From contig BRXU01000004.1 of NCBI GenBank assembly GCA_030267565.1, positions 3,168,501-3,232,500 of the forward strand: a stretch of DNA of 64,000 bases. Direction: 5' to 3'. How positions within the stretch are numbered: the stretch's first letter is position 1; every line of letters starts with the position of its first letter. Shown in pieces: positions 45,225 through 56,052 of this stretch. A program made the translations under genes and the position numbers. This DNA is from Pleodorina starrii. Its lineage: Eukaryota > Chlorophyta > Chlorophyceae > Chlamydomonadales > Volvocaceae. The notes beneath the pieces were generated by a model that did not search any database, was not told the DNA's origin, and saw only the letters and a list, made by a program, of their open reading frames with translations.

Positions 45225-48200
45225 GTGCCCTGCACAGCGATCAGCTGTCATACAGCGGGCCCGGAGGAAGGTGTGGGCCCGAACGCAATGGTAACTCGTC
45301 CAACCGTACTCATAACGTCGGGCTTCACACCAATGATGCGGTATGTGACGGTTGCCTCTTCGTCTGCAGGTACAACATGGACTTCACGCTGGTCTCGACC
45401 GGGACAACCTTTCCCCTCGTCTTCGGAATCCAACAGGTGTGTTGGCACTGGACTCGCTTAACGGCACAGAGTACTGTTGAATTTGTTAGAGCAACAACGG
45501 CTTGCTTGCTCTGTACGAGTTAGTGGGAGTCCCGTCACTCCCCGGGTCTCGGTCGTACTTAACCGCCGCGCGTGGGACTTTGACCTTTAGGCGTTTGCAC
45601 GGCGGGAGCGTGCGACCATCCTCGTGGCCAACATGAAGGCATCGCTGGTGGCGTTGTACTACATGCACCGAGACTGGGATCAGACTGAGAACTTTCCGTC
45701 CTCGCTCGGGAACAATAACCTTCAGTGGGCTCGAAAAGTTAGAGCGATTCTGCAGGAGTTCTGCAACAGCTGTGCCAGGTGCGTGTGCGGCCCCGAGCCG
45801 CGTCAGCCTGATCAGCCCGACGCACGCTGCACCAAGAGCGGCCAGCAAGAGTAGGGTAGCGTACGTACCCCGTGTGCTGGAATGAAGGGAACCTGAGTAT
45901 GGACATGGGCAAAATTTGGCCTATGCCCAAGCAAGAACCCCATATGCCAGGTTCATTACTTAGTAATAGATGCTTAAGCGGGGTCCAAACGCTAGCCGTG
46001 CTGTTCGTCAGGATTTGCGACAGGGCCCGGGCGCATATGTCCTTCGCTACGGGGTCCGCTCCACGGCCCCCGTTAGCCATCGGTGGCCACTAGCGCCGCT
46101 GCTCGGCCCAGTTGACGGTGTCGATTGTGTCCGGCGCGGGACAGGTATCTGACCGCGCAAGACAAGTATGAATCGCTGGCCGAGCGGCGGCTGGTGGCCA
46201 AGAAGAACGATGAGCTGTACGAGCTGTTCCTGCACCGTTTGGATGTGGAGGAGAGGGGCACGCCGCACTTCCAGCGCCGGGTCCACCGCGCCGACCGGCA
46301 GGACCCCGGTCACGTGCACCTTATGGACTGCTACCGAGCCTTGTCGCTGCTCAGCGTCTTAAACGAGCAGCTCACGCTCAAGGCAGGGTACACGAGAGGA
46401 GGTGAGTGCGCGCGCACGCACGGTGTGCAGTGTGGAAAGAGGAGTCAATCGCGATAGTCTCAGCCCACTTCGCATGCCTGAAGCAATTGTTTCTGTTGTC
46501 TATGCTCGCTGGAGTTGAGCCAGCTTTGCCATCTTCTTGCTACTCGCTCACGCAGGAGAGGGTGGCATGTCTCGCACCAATCAGTACCTGCGGTACGTCA
46601 TCAGCAACCTGGAAGGTAGGGGCGTCGTATCCCTGGGGCTTTGCTGCCTGGCCCGCCGCTTGGCATGGAGCCAGCGCGGCAATGGACGACATGCTTGTTT
46701 GCCATGTACACCAGAATGATAGCTCCGACTTTTGGCATGTCGGGCGTAGCAACACCAGCGTGGGTCAGCGGGCGAGGTTACCCTGGCACTTGTGTGCCCG
46801 ACTGCTTTGCGTATTGTAGTAGACGGAAAGTTGTGTTGTGCAGCGCTGGCACCACTGCGCCATTCATGCCTACAGGACTCCTGCTCGCTCATCTGCCCCT
46901 CGAATGTTTAGCGGACCGTGCAGGCCTGCGATTGTAATCCTTACGCTCCCACCATTGCCCAAATTGCCTTTGCAGAGCTTCGCATGATCCGAGTGAGTTT
47001 CCCTTACTTCCATTGTGGCCGGATGCTGGAGTTCGCGTGGCTCCGCCCGCAGCCGAAGCATTGTGTCCTGTGCCCTGTCTCAGGCGACCCAGTAAACCCG
47101 GTTCATTTTGCGAGCTGTACGTTCTCGCGTGGGTAGCGCAGTTGATGGCCGGTTGACGGCCACCTTGTTACAGCTCTGAAATCTCAATGACCCGCAGGAA
47201 TACCGGACGCCGTACATGATGCGAACGGCCTGTGGGATCATGCTCCACATATTCGCCATCATCTTGGCACCATGTGAGTGCATTCCTAGACAGCCTTCTG
47301 GCCAGCTGGCGGGGCACATCTCTTGGTGCTAGGACCCCGAAGACGGAAAACCGTATGCAAAGACGCGCGCGTGACCCGGACGCCTGCACACGTTGGTGCC
47401 TACCTCCTTACCGCACCTTTCGCTGCAGATTTTGCGCACTTCTGCGACTCGTGGCTGGCGTTGGGGAACGACGAGGAGACGTGAGTTGTACCGGAAGCGC
47501 CTTGGAATTCACCAGTGCGTTGCGTCCGTTGATTCGGACCAGCGTCTTTACCTTGGGACCCATGATGCATTATTCCAGACTAGTTCGTTCGGCTGCTGTG
47601 TCAAGCGGTTGTAGCTCTTTCTTGGCAAGCGATCATGAAGCGCCCCGCCTGCGTGCAGGTGCCCGGCAGGCTACGCAGCGGCCATCGTGTTTGTCATCAT
47701 CGTTATGCTTCTGTACCACATCCAGGTACGAAACACATTGGTATTGCTCAGCCACACACACTGAAAGCCGCAGAACTACTAATTGTTCTGCTGTTGCACC
47801 CTTTCAGGCCGACATCGAGATGCCCTTCGACGAGACAGGCCTGGACGACGTAGGTCTGGGAAGGCGCTGCACGCCAACACGAGCCAAGCCGTTGCGTCGA
47901 TGCGCTGCATCTACATGGATTTACCCTACGGCGGCACGCCATAGACGTGGGGATGATAGCATGATACACAGCGGAATCAGTCGCAGCGCAACCTGCTCTC
48001 CTTGTCGGGAGTTACTTTTATGCCATGTGTCAATCCGTTCCTCGCCTAATTACGGTTGGCGAATTGCTCGTACACCGCGACTGTGTGGATGCAGCCGATG
48101 TATCAAGGGGGCTGTGTCTGTGGCCCTTCCTGGTGCAGGTCTTCTTCATGACTTCCGCAGAGCTGGACGAGTCGATGGGCATGCACGCGATGCTGTCCGG

Positions 48201-48516
48201 CCGCTCCTCCGTCGACCTGGAAAGCATCGCGGGGTCGTCGCCGCGCGAGCAAAGCAAGCGCGGCACCGCTGAAAGCGTCGCGTTCTTGGCCAGCCTGAGC
48301 CTGGCGAACTTGCACGCGCATCACCATGCACTGTCTAGCAAGGATCTGCAGAGCAATAAGCCACTCCGCACCATTCCGTCGGACGAGGAGCTGAGCGCGG
48401 ACGGCAACGCCGACGAGCCCCACCACCACCTGCTGTCGGAGGCCGATGGAGCGGGGAACGGCTCGTCGCCGCCAAACGGGTCGGCGCCGCCGCGGTTGCA
48501 GGCCATAGGACCGTGA
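45225..48516 (+). CDS. Bestrophin-like multi-pass membrane protein (N-terminus unresolved)
   Basis: Ten exons in phase: 45370-45436, 45591-45778, 46145-46401, 46556-46615, 46976-46992, 47198-47273, 47429-47480, 47659-47725, 47808-47849 and 48139-48516, plus an unresolved 5' part. Hydrophobic segments are MDFTLVSTGTTFPLVFGIQQ, RTACGIMLHIFAIILAPYF and YAAAIVFVIIVMLLYHIQ. Arg-rich AFARRERATILVANMKASLV and a cytosolic-type helix (RYLTAQDKYESLAERRLVAK) lie between. After the last helix, ADIEMPFDETGLDD resembles the acidic motif that follows the last helix of bestrophin anion channels. A 126-residue Ser/His/Asp-rich hydrophilic tail follows. I infer a bestrophin-like channel, but the family assignment rests on layout and short motifs. 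One exon is only 17 nt. An in-frame ATG at 45225 can be linked only through an improbable 29-nt intron. Confidence 0.55.
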
Positions 48517-49653
48517 GGTCTACTAGCTTCTTCGCGACCTGCTTCTTCGCTTCAGCACTGTTGGTGTATGATACTCTTGCGGGCGTGTCCGAAGTAAACG
48601 GTTGGCGCCCGGGCAAGATGCCGTAAACTGATGGTGGTGTTGGGTTACGTTTCTGGGATTGTTAGCTGGGCGCACTTAATCGGGCAGCTTCCAGCTATAG
48701 GAGGTGCGCCGTGTCTTTTCTCAACTACGATAGGACGTTTGTACCAGTGCGCTAGCCCGTGCGCGCGACCAGGTCAGATAGGACGTTTGTACCAGTGTGC
48801 TAGCCCGTGCGGGCGAATAGTACAGAGAAGGTAAATAGTTTCTTTCGTGAATAGGTACTTTCCTGCGTTCACGCCGCCTGAAGAATATGGAGAACTGCTG
48901 CACTTCAGTGACAATGGGCATGGGCACCGGTTGGCTCATGCCATACGTGCGCAGCACGTGCGCGAGTAGGGACTGTCGTGGGAGATATGGTGTGTTCTTG
49001 CAGGATGCCGGATGATGATGTGCGGACTGAGTATACCAGCCATGTGTGGCCATATGGCTGGCTGGTGATGCCGTAAGAGACCATCGCGGGTGTGCCTGGA
49101 CAACCGATTTTGTCGAAAGCGGTTAAAGTCCTGCACCTCTACCGACCGACAGGACCGGCAATTACTTCACAGCACTACCCGCTTCGTTGAGGCATAGTAT
49201 CATATCAAAACATGACCGTGGACCGTGTAACAACGATTCCTGGCTCTAGCGATACACCGCCACGGCTGAAAGAGCCCTGTCTCCCCTGCTCCTGGCCGTC
49301 GAAGTTAAGGCCTACATTGCGAATCGTCAATCAACCAAACTCCCACCCGCGCACTTTTGTACAGAGGACATCACAACAAACAGACAAGAAGACAGCGCTC
49401 TCGATAATCATGTCGCAACCGTTCTTTTTTCCAGTTTGTGAGCGAGGCAGCGCTGCCCCCCGGCTCATACGGATGCCCTCGGCCTGTCGGCTTCCTGTCT
49501 CAAATGGCCAAATTCGCTCTCATGACCGATGACGATGTCTGTGCAATTCTTTATCATGTGATATTGCGTATCAGTCGAATCCTACGCACTCCTACTTGTG
49601 TCGCAGCCCACCGTCTACCCCCTCCGTCCCCCAACGCCCACGAGCTCCTTGGC
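48517..49653. other. Convergent 3' region with duplicated segment
   Basis: No gene recognised between the facing stops of the bestrophin-like gene (+) and the small twin-Arg protein (-). A 48-bp-period direct repeat lies at 48729-48816. A plus-strand TGTAA is near 49226. Confidence 0.45.
48729..48816. repeat. Direct repeat, 40 bp, two copies at 48-bp period
   Basis: GATAGGACGTTTGTACCAGT starts copies at 48729-48768 and 48777-48816. They differ by about two substitutions over 40 bp. It lies in the 3' region of the bestrophin-like gene. Confidence 0.9.
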
Positions 49654-50483
49654 TCATTTCCCTGTGCTGCTGCCCGCTGTGCTGCCAGATGCGTCATCCC
49701 GCTGCAAATCCTCCATGGTCGGCACGTTCGCTACCCTGCTAACGAACTCCTCTGCCAGGTCCAGATCATCCTCCGCCTCCTCCAGCTCGTCCACCAGGTC
49801 GCTGATTATGACTGTCCAAAAACGGGTTGGCAGGGGGGGCGGGCACACAGGCGACAAGGGGGGGGGCATTGAACATTACTGGAGCGTGGCACTGTTTGCA
49901 CATTACCGTCGGACGCAGGTAAGGCAGGATCGTTTCGCACACGTGCCGTATGTGTTTCCGGACAATCGCAGCGTTTTCCGAAAAGCGGCAGACGTCTCGC
50001 AGCCCAGCGTACTTACATGTATCGTACACGTACATAGCACCCCCTCCAATTATTGAGCCCAACCCGGCCACCAGGAAGTCGCGCCTGCTGGGCTTATACC
50101 ATGGAGCTTGAGCCTGTACAAGTGGAGGGCCGACGTGTGACCGCACAGTACAAGTGGTACGGTGAGCATGACAGTGGAACCATGCGGGCATACCCGGGGC
50201 GGCGGCGGCGGAGGAGGCGGAGGCGGGGGTGGAGGCGGTGGGGTGAAGGTGTCAACATTTGGTTGGCCCGCGCTCCTGCATAATGTAATGCAAATCAGCA
50301 CCGGGGCACATGCTAAAACCCTCTGCCAGTATGCGAACAAGCAGCAGTATCTAACGAGCCAGGCACCACTAAGTACCTGCAGGCCACCTTCGGCCTCGAC
50401 CCAGACCCTAACGCAACACGTTGATGCCCTGCTTCCGTAAGGCTTGTTCGTACGTGTCGGTGCAATGGACACTGAGCATACAT
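49654..50483 (-). CDS. Small chloroplast-targeted protein with proline run and twin-arginine motif, 147 aa
   Basis: Not recognised as a known family. Four exons close in phase: 50483-50377, 50275-50194, 50113-50017 and 49811-49654. Residues 1-36 (MYAQCPLHRHVRTSLTEAGH..., ending PKVACRSAG) look like a stromal transit peptide with a VAC-type cleavage site. A run of 14 prolines follows (exon 2, a GGC/GGA-rich tract on +). Exon 3 has WYKPSRRDFLVAGLGSIIGG then GAMYVYDT: a textbook S-R-R-x-F-L twin-arginine signal plus hydrophobic core of about 17 residues. That would suit thylakoid Tat insertion or a membrane anchor. The C-terminus is acidic and helical (DLVDELEEAEDDLDLAEEFV). A stop-free exon structure with an exact phase fit supports a real gene, but targeting is inference. 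Confidence 0.65.
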
Positions 50484-50924
50484 CTCTAACTAATAGCCCG
50501 GACAAAACTGGTATGGAGATGGCGGCTACAACAAACGCTGATTTCGTGAGTTCAAAAATTATGTAAAAACCGAATAGATGATAAAAATTCGCAATGCAGC
50601 GCAATCAGCACCCGGTACACCGGAAGCGTCCCGACCCAAATTAGTCGGTTGTACGACTTCTTCCGGTGACGTACACGTTGTTTTGGCTGCATCTTCTGCT
50701 TTCGCGACCCATCCCTAAGTTTGTTATGCGAGTTTTTCCTACCCAAGTACATCTCCTTGCATTTTGGTGGAAATCTCTGGGCAAAGTCGACATTGCGGTA
50801 CACAGGACGCAAAAATTGCTGATTTCTTGCGCCTGTTGCTGTATTAAGCTAATTACTTCAGTGTATTCCTTACACTAAATTCGAGATTTAACCATTTTCT
50901 TTAGTGCTGATTTCCTGCTGAACG
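50484..50924. promoter_or_regulatory. Divergent region, twin-Arg protein / FdC2
   Basis: The 441 bp between the two proposed start codons are AT-rich and would serve both plastid-protein genes. No element identified. Confidence 0.45.
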
Positions 50925-52607
50925 ATGCGTAGCCTTCACCCTTCAGCTACTGGCCGTGCGCCAACGGCACATGCAGCCTCCATCCGCCCAAGCCGCTGTG
51001 TTGTGCTGAGGATTTCGTGTCAAGCGCAAAAGACGGCTCCGGAGGCACCACCACAGTCGCAGGCGGACAAGTCGCGGACGGGGCTCGGCGACATCGGCGA
51101 CCTCCTTGGGCCTATCGGTCTGAGCTACAGCGCAAACACGAAGGTAAAAATTTGTGTACCTTTGCGCTGGATCTTCAACACTACTTCCGTGCACATAGCC
51201 CATGTGCTGTCGGGCAGCAGGTGGTGACGGGAGGGCACCGTCCCAGTCTTGATATGGGAGCATTTCGAGCAAATGCGAGTCCTGTTGCATGATAGTCGCT
51301 GGTTTCTGTATGCCGGCAGGGCAGGCGTACCCTGGCAAACCCTTAGCGGGCACGAACGTACCCGGTGCCTCCACGAAGCGCACGCATTCGCACCATACAG
51401 ATGTTAACAGTGCGCATGCGTTGATTTACACCCCTTGACTGGCATGCTATTCTTGCTGGCTACTGACACGCATAGGAGGCGAAACGCGCCAGCGTGGAGG
51501 TCGACAACACATCCGGCGTGGCTCTAGGTCCTATCAGCCTGAGCTTTGGAACTGAGCTTAACGATCGCCAGGGCCTGGATGCGAGCAGCAGCGGCCGCGA
51601 CGGGAATGACACGACGAACGCCCGGCCGCCCAGCATCCACAGCATGACGACGGACGAGTGGCGCGCCCTGTACGAGAAGGATGGCACCAATGACCTGTGG
51701 CTGGAGGACGAATTCAACGCTGGCTCGCGCCTTGTGGTACGTAAGCCTGTGAAGTTTTGCACATGCTACATTATTAAACTTGATAGGCGCGGCAACTGGA
51801 GGGGAGGCGTCGGCTGCGCATGCCATGCTACGGGTGCACTTAGCACCCACTTTCTCCAACATTGCCTGTCGGTGTCGATGTGTTGGCGCGGACATTTTTG
51901 CTCTGTGGCTCAGTCCCCATGCACTGCCAACCTAAACTGCGAATGCCCCTGCATGTCGCTGCTCTGTAGGGTGGTCGAGCCGTGCACAAGGGTGGAGTGT
52001 ACGGCTTCCGTACTGGGGAGGGACCTACCGCTGGTGACGTCCCAACCCACAAGATCAAGATTTTTGATCACTACGGCAACCAAGAGATTGACATTGAAGT
52101 TCCCGAGGACAGGTGAGCCGACGCCTGATGCCCGCCTTGTCCCTTGCTTTCTGACTGGGGTGACTGCAGGCTGCTGCTCTTCCCGGCAAGTACGGCATAT
52201 CTACCATGAAATGTCGCCGCAAGAGGTGTTTTTCCGTTAGCTTTGTTCTGAGTACATGGTGTCACTGTTCACCTCCCAGGTACATCCTCTGGGAGGCCGA
52301 GGACAAAGGCCTTGAGCTGCCGTACGCCTGCCGGATGGGGTGCTGCACGGCATGCGCGGTGCGCGTCAGGGAAGGCACCGTGTACCAACCCGAGGCGCTT
52401 GGCATCAGCCAGGATCTCAAAGATCAGGGCTACGCGCTCATGTGCGTCGGCTTCCCGACCTCTGACGCGGTCATGGAGACCGTGTCCGAGGACGAAATCT
52501 ACGATCTACAGTTTGGCCAGTATTTCGCGGCGCAGGCGCTGGACCCCGAGTCAGAGAGTGTGGCCCGCGACGATTACGCGCTGTCCATTGCAAACATGGA
52601 CGAGTAG
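50925..52607 (+). CDS. FDC2: Chloroplast 2Fe-2S ferredoxin of the FdC2 type, 316 aa
   Basis: Four exons close in phase: 50925-51143, 51476-51736, 51970-52112 and 52280-52607. An Arg/Ser/Ala-rich transit peptide (to about residue 35) precedes an unusually long N-terminal region. It contains SVEVDNTSGVALGPISLSFG and TTDEWRALYEKDGTNDLWLE. The ferredoxin fold starts at KIKIFDHYGNQEIDIEVPED. The cluster ligands are in YACRMGCCTACAV (Cys225, 230, 233) and ALMCVGFPTSD (Cys263), i.e. CX4CX2CX29C. A C-terminal extension after DEIYDLQFGQYFAAQ, ending ARDDYALSIANMDE, marks the FdC2 class rather than photosynthetic PetF. FdC2 proteins affect photosynthetic electron transport and chlorophyll metabolism in plants. 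An extra Cys229 stands directly before ligand Cys230. TGTAA at 53019-53023 could end the transcript. Confidence 0.9.
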
Positions 52608-53149
52608 CACACTGTAGTGTGCGTGGGAGGATTAGAGGGGGCTGTCCTTCTACACTTCCGTCTGCTTCCGTTCCCCGGCTGGGGCGAGTAGTGGTGAGGT
52701 GGCTCGGGTCAGGCAATCAGTGCGAACTATAGGTACCGCTATCAGCTCAAGGGTATTTGCCGCTCAGTAGACGTACTAACTGGAAGAGATACCTGAGAGC
52801 TTTGAGGGCCCCGTGGGTCTATGTTTATAATTTTTTTTGGTCCGGCAGGCTAGTCGCTACTGGTGTAATGCGTTTCATTAATACTTGGGCTTCATCTTGA
52901 GGCTTCATTTTTGCTTCTACGAAGACGATGAATGATTGCTGACTTTTTGCTGACTTTACGACCGCTGGACGATCAAGACATGCTGCGGGGGGTCGCGCGG
53001 GCCGAGCCTCAGCAAATTGTAACATTACGGATGCAGATTTTCATACTTCTGTCTTTTGTTCTACACACAACAACGTATACAGAACAACGACGCAACTATC
53101 AATAGTTCAGACTGCGCAGGAACTTCGCGTTTATGCATCGCCTTCCCTA
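52608..53149. other. FdC2 3' region and NEMP upstream region
   Basis: Tandem genes, no coding sequence seen between them. The TGTAA at 53019-53023 lies 412 bp past the FdC2 stop. Confidence 0.5.
53019..53023 (+). terminator. Candidate polyadenylation signal (TGTAA) of FdC2
   Basis: TGTAA in AT-rich context (gcaaattgtaacatt), 130 bp before the next start codon. It is the only TGTAA noticed between the FdC2 stop and the next gene. Confidence 0.4.
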
Positions 53150-55694
53150 ATGCCCACCAGCCGCAGCGCTTTCTTGCGTATTGCATTGGTACTTGCATGT
53201 GTTTTTGTCGCAAGGGCGCGTTCTTGCGTTGAGCTCTCAGCGAGCCATGCGGAAGCATCGGACAGACAGTGGATGGGAAACTTCACACAAGTTCTAAAAT
53301 GCAACTCGGTGTCGGGACTCCTCTTGGTTCCTTATCTCTGGAGCCCCATCTCGCTCGATCTGGATTGTGGCAACTCGCAAACGGTTCGTGATGGCCCAAG
53401 GTTCAGCGCCAGGTCTCCGCCGCAACTCTGACGGTGTGCTACTTGTCGCTCCTCGCTTACAGTACTCCATCTTTGTGGCGTCGACTCCAGAAGCTCTCAT
53501 GAAGCGGTATCAGGACAAAGAGCGGGCATGGTGCAGCCTTTCCTCCCTGCTGGGAGCGAAGTGCCAGTTGCAGCTCTCCCCTTTCACGACGTCATACATC
53601 GGCATACGCAAGTACATGAGCGCAGGTAGGAAGGGCCATGGTCCCGCAACGGGCGCAGGGCCGTCTCGCCGCGACCGATCGGGAAAGCCACCACACGCTT
53701 TGGTTATCGCGTAGACTCGTCCTTGCTGTCCTGTCGACGACCCCTGTACATGCGCGGTAGCTGGCGGCCATCGCCTTGTATAGCGTCAGTTTCTGTGTGC
53801 AGTGCGGCCGCCGCAGGGGCCCGGATTGGGGACTATGGGTTAGGGCTTTGCGAACGTCTTGGGGCAAGGGGCCCTTGAGAAAACTCGTTCATGACAGACG
53901 AGAGCCGTGACACATCCGTCCCAGGAAAGTGGGCGGCCAGGAAACTCCAGGCGGTGCTGACGCCGCACAGTACGCGGAAATTGCTCCTTTGCGCTGCATG
54001 ATCCCTACATCATGCGTGCGGTACCATCTTTGGTACTCCCCATGTTCACACACATCAGGTTCGCGTTGCCGCTTCTCTGACGACGCTGAGGTTAGCGGCT
54101 GGATGCTGAGCAGCTGTCTCGCGGGAACCTTAGTTTTCGCGCTGGCAGGCCCGCTGTCCGAGTCCATGGCGCTGCGTGTAACCAGCGGTGGGCTGCTGTT
54201 CGCCTTGGGCTCTGTCATTATCCTGATCTACGTCATGGCCAGGTACGTCGCGGCGGGCGGTCTGGAGGCAGCCCAGATACCGACAGGTTACGGCTTGGGA
54301 GCGGCGTGCCTAGTCCCCGGGGCCGCCCTGAACTCACATTTGAAAGCTGTCTCCCCGGCCTCAAGTTTGCAGCTTGCGCATTCGCTGCGTTCTCGTTATA
54401 TCCTTGCCAAGCGGCCATCAGCGTATCCGCGCCCCCACACAGGGCCGGGGCCAACGAAGCTGAGCAGACCTCGCGCCATGGCAGCGGGATAGTACGACAC
54501 CCTTTGCCATTAAAATTCTGCGGCTATACCCCCCCCCCCTGCGTCCACCGGCAGGCAGATGCCCGGCCGGCGTAGCATGGCGACGGCTGCGATGATGCTC
54601 GGCAGCAGCAGCTGGGCTCTGCTGCGCTGGCTGACGGGCTACTGGCTGCCGTCGGCTTATGCTCTTCTGCACAACCGCTGGCTGCTGGCCTACCTGGTCA
54701 TTTCGGGCCTGTTTGGCGCGGCTATCACTTACCTGTACGGAGGTGTGGAGAACACGAAACTGAACACGCTCATACGGGTGGGGCTGCAGCTGCTGGGGCT
54801 GCTGCTGCTGTACAGCGGCACCTGGACTAGCCCGCCCTTCTATGGGGCGCTGGTGACCGTGGTGGTGCTGCACCGGTCCGCGACAGCCGTCACACGCGCG
54901 TAAGTTGCATGACGGGGTGGGGCCCAGCCATGGAGGGAACAGAGGCGCGACGGGAAAGTGCCACAAGGCGTGATACGCCGTCAAACGCTGGGTTGGGCGT
55001 AGCGCGAACGATTGGCAGCGCTGGCCCATTAGCTGAGCGACGGTCCCAGAAGGACCCGTACAGGCGTGTTCCACCTTGGGACCGTCGCATCGCGCATCTT
55101 GGTAATTTTCAGGCAGACGTTTCCGTTCCCGCATTATGTCAAGCTGAAAGCGCCATGCAATATGTACGTCCCGATTACAGGCTGCAGCGGCGGGTAGCGG
55201 CGCAGGCATCGTACACCGCTGCGCGCGCATCATCGGAGGCAAAGGCGCAGACTTCCGAGGAGCAGGCCCCGATGACACCGACTGGCCAGGCGTTCACCCC
55301 GCAGTCACGGCTGGACTTGCAGTACCAGCAACTTCCCAGTGGCTCGCACGCGGCCAACGGCGGTCAACTGCTGCCGGTGTCACCCCTGCTGCAGACGCCC
55401 CTGCCAATGCAGCATGGCGCAGGGTTTGGTCAAGCGGCCCCAGTCCCGGAGGGGGAGCAGCTCAGCCCGCTAGTTCTCTCCGGCCTTATCATTAACCCGA
55501 TTACGGGCCGCAGCGTTCCAATCAACGGTGCCGACTACGTTGGACTAGTCGAGCAGGGCTATCAGCCCGATCTCAAGGCCGGCCGGCTACGGCCACCCCC
55601 GGTAAACCCCGGTGAAGTCGGCAGTCCCGACCGCAGCGAGCCCGGAAGCGGCACTGGGTCAGTGCGCCGTAGGCACCGCAGCCGGATTCTGTAG
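53150..55694 (+). CDS. NEMP/TMEM194 (PNET2-type) nuclear envelope membrane protein, 479 aa
   Basis: Exons 53150-53383, 53463-53625, 54059-54242, 54555-54899 and 55181-55694. A clear signal peptide (LRIALVLACVFVARA) starts the protein. A lumenal domain ends FTTSYIGIRKYM. About five membrane helices follow: MLSSCLAGTLVFALAG, SGGLLFALGSVIILIYVM, MATAAMMLGSSSWALL, LAYLVISGLFGAAITYLY and VGLQLLGLLLLYSG. The C-terminal tail has LINPITGRSVPINGADYVGL-like sequence (IINPITGRSVPINGADYVGL), the NPxTGRxIxxxGxxYxxLVxxGY motif seen in plant members. Family knowledge places these proteins in the inner nuclear membrane, contributing to envelope architecture. Two points are uncertain: the end of exon 1 (weak donor ACG|gttcgt) and the start of the last exon, where a second acceptor (tttcag, 55112) competes with 55180. 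Confidence 0.75.
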
Positions 55695-56052
55695 ACGTGA
55701 AGTGCGATGGTTTGTGTGGCTTGGAGCCGGAGGGTGGCTACGGGTTAGAATTGGTGTATGGATTGGCTTTCCGACGTCATGGATCTGTCTAAAGAACAAT
55801 GTGTGTATTGGTTGGGTGCTTAGATGTAGATATGCATAATGTAGAAGATGGCAGGATTGAGGACAGGATTGAGAAGATAGCCCCCAAATCGGCCGTACGA
55901 TTGCGTCGTGCGAGCATTGATCTTTTTGTTGAAATTTGTTTTCGCGCGGAAACGGTTTGGGCTATGATGTATGTGTAACGTTGCACTACTTGAATGAAGG
56001 AAGAACTAGCACTGACCGGTGCCCTTTCTTCGCCAGCATCGCGAACTACGGA
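55695..56052. other. Short tandem spacer, NEMP / OPR
   Basis: This spacer is only 358 bp. A TGTAA at 55974-55978 would end the NEMP transcript just 75 bp before the OPR start codon, leaving almost no room for a separate promoter. Confidence 0.45.

Noticed and set aside
45341..45369. A 29-nt intron linking ATG 45225 to the bestrophin-like exon at 45370
   Set aside because: Phase fits, but the length is implausible; a missed upstream exon using the same acceptor is more likely.
49438..49872. A 144-codon plus-strand open frame
   Set aside because: It overlaps the last exon of the minus-strand twin-Arg protein, which closes in phase with three other exons.
55164..55180. A 17-nt intron (gtacgt...attacag) in the NEMP gene that would keep frame
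   Set aside because: It is far below a credible spliceosomal intron length, and the same frame is reached by one 281-nt intron ending at 55180.
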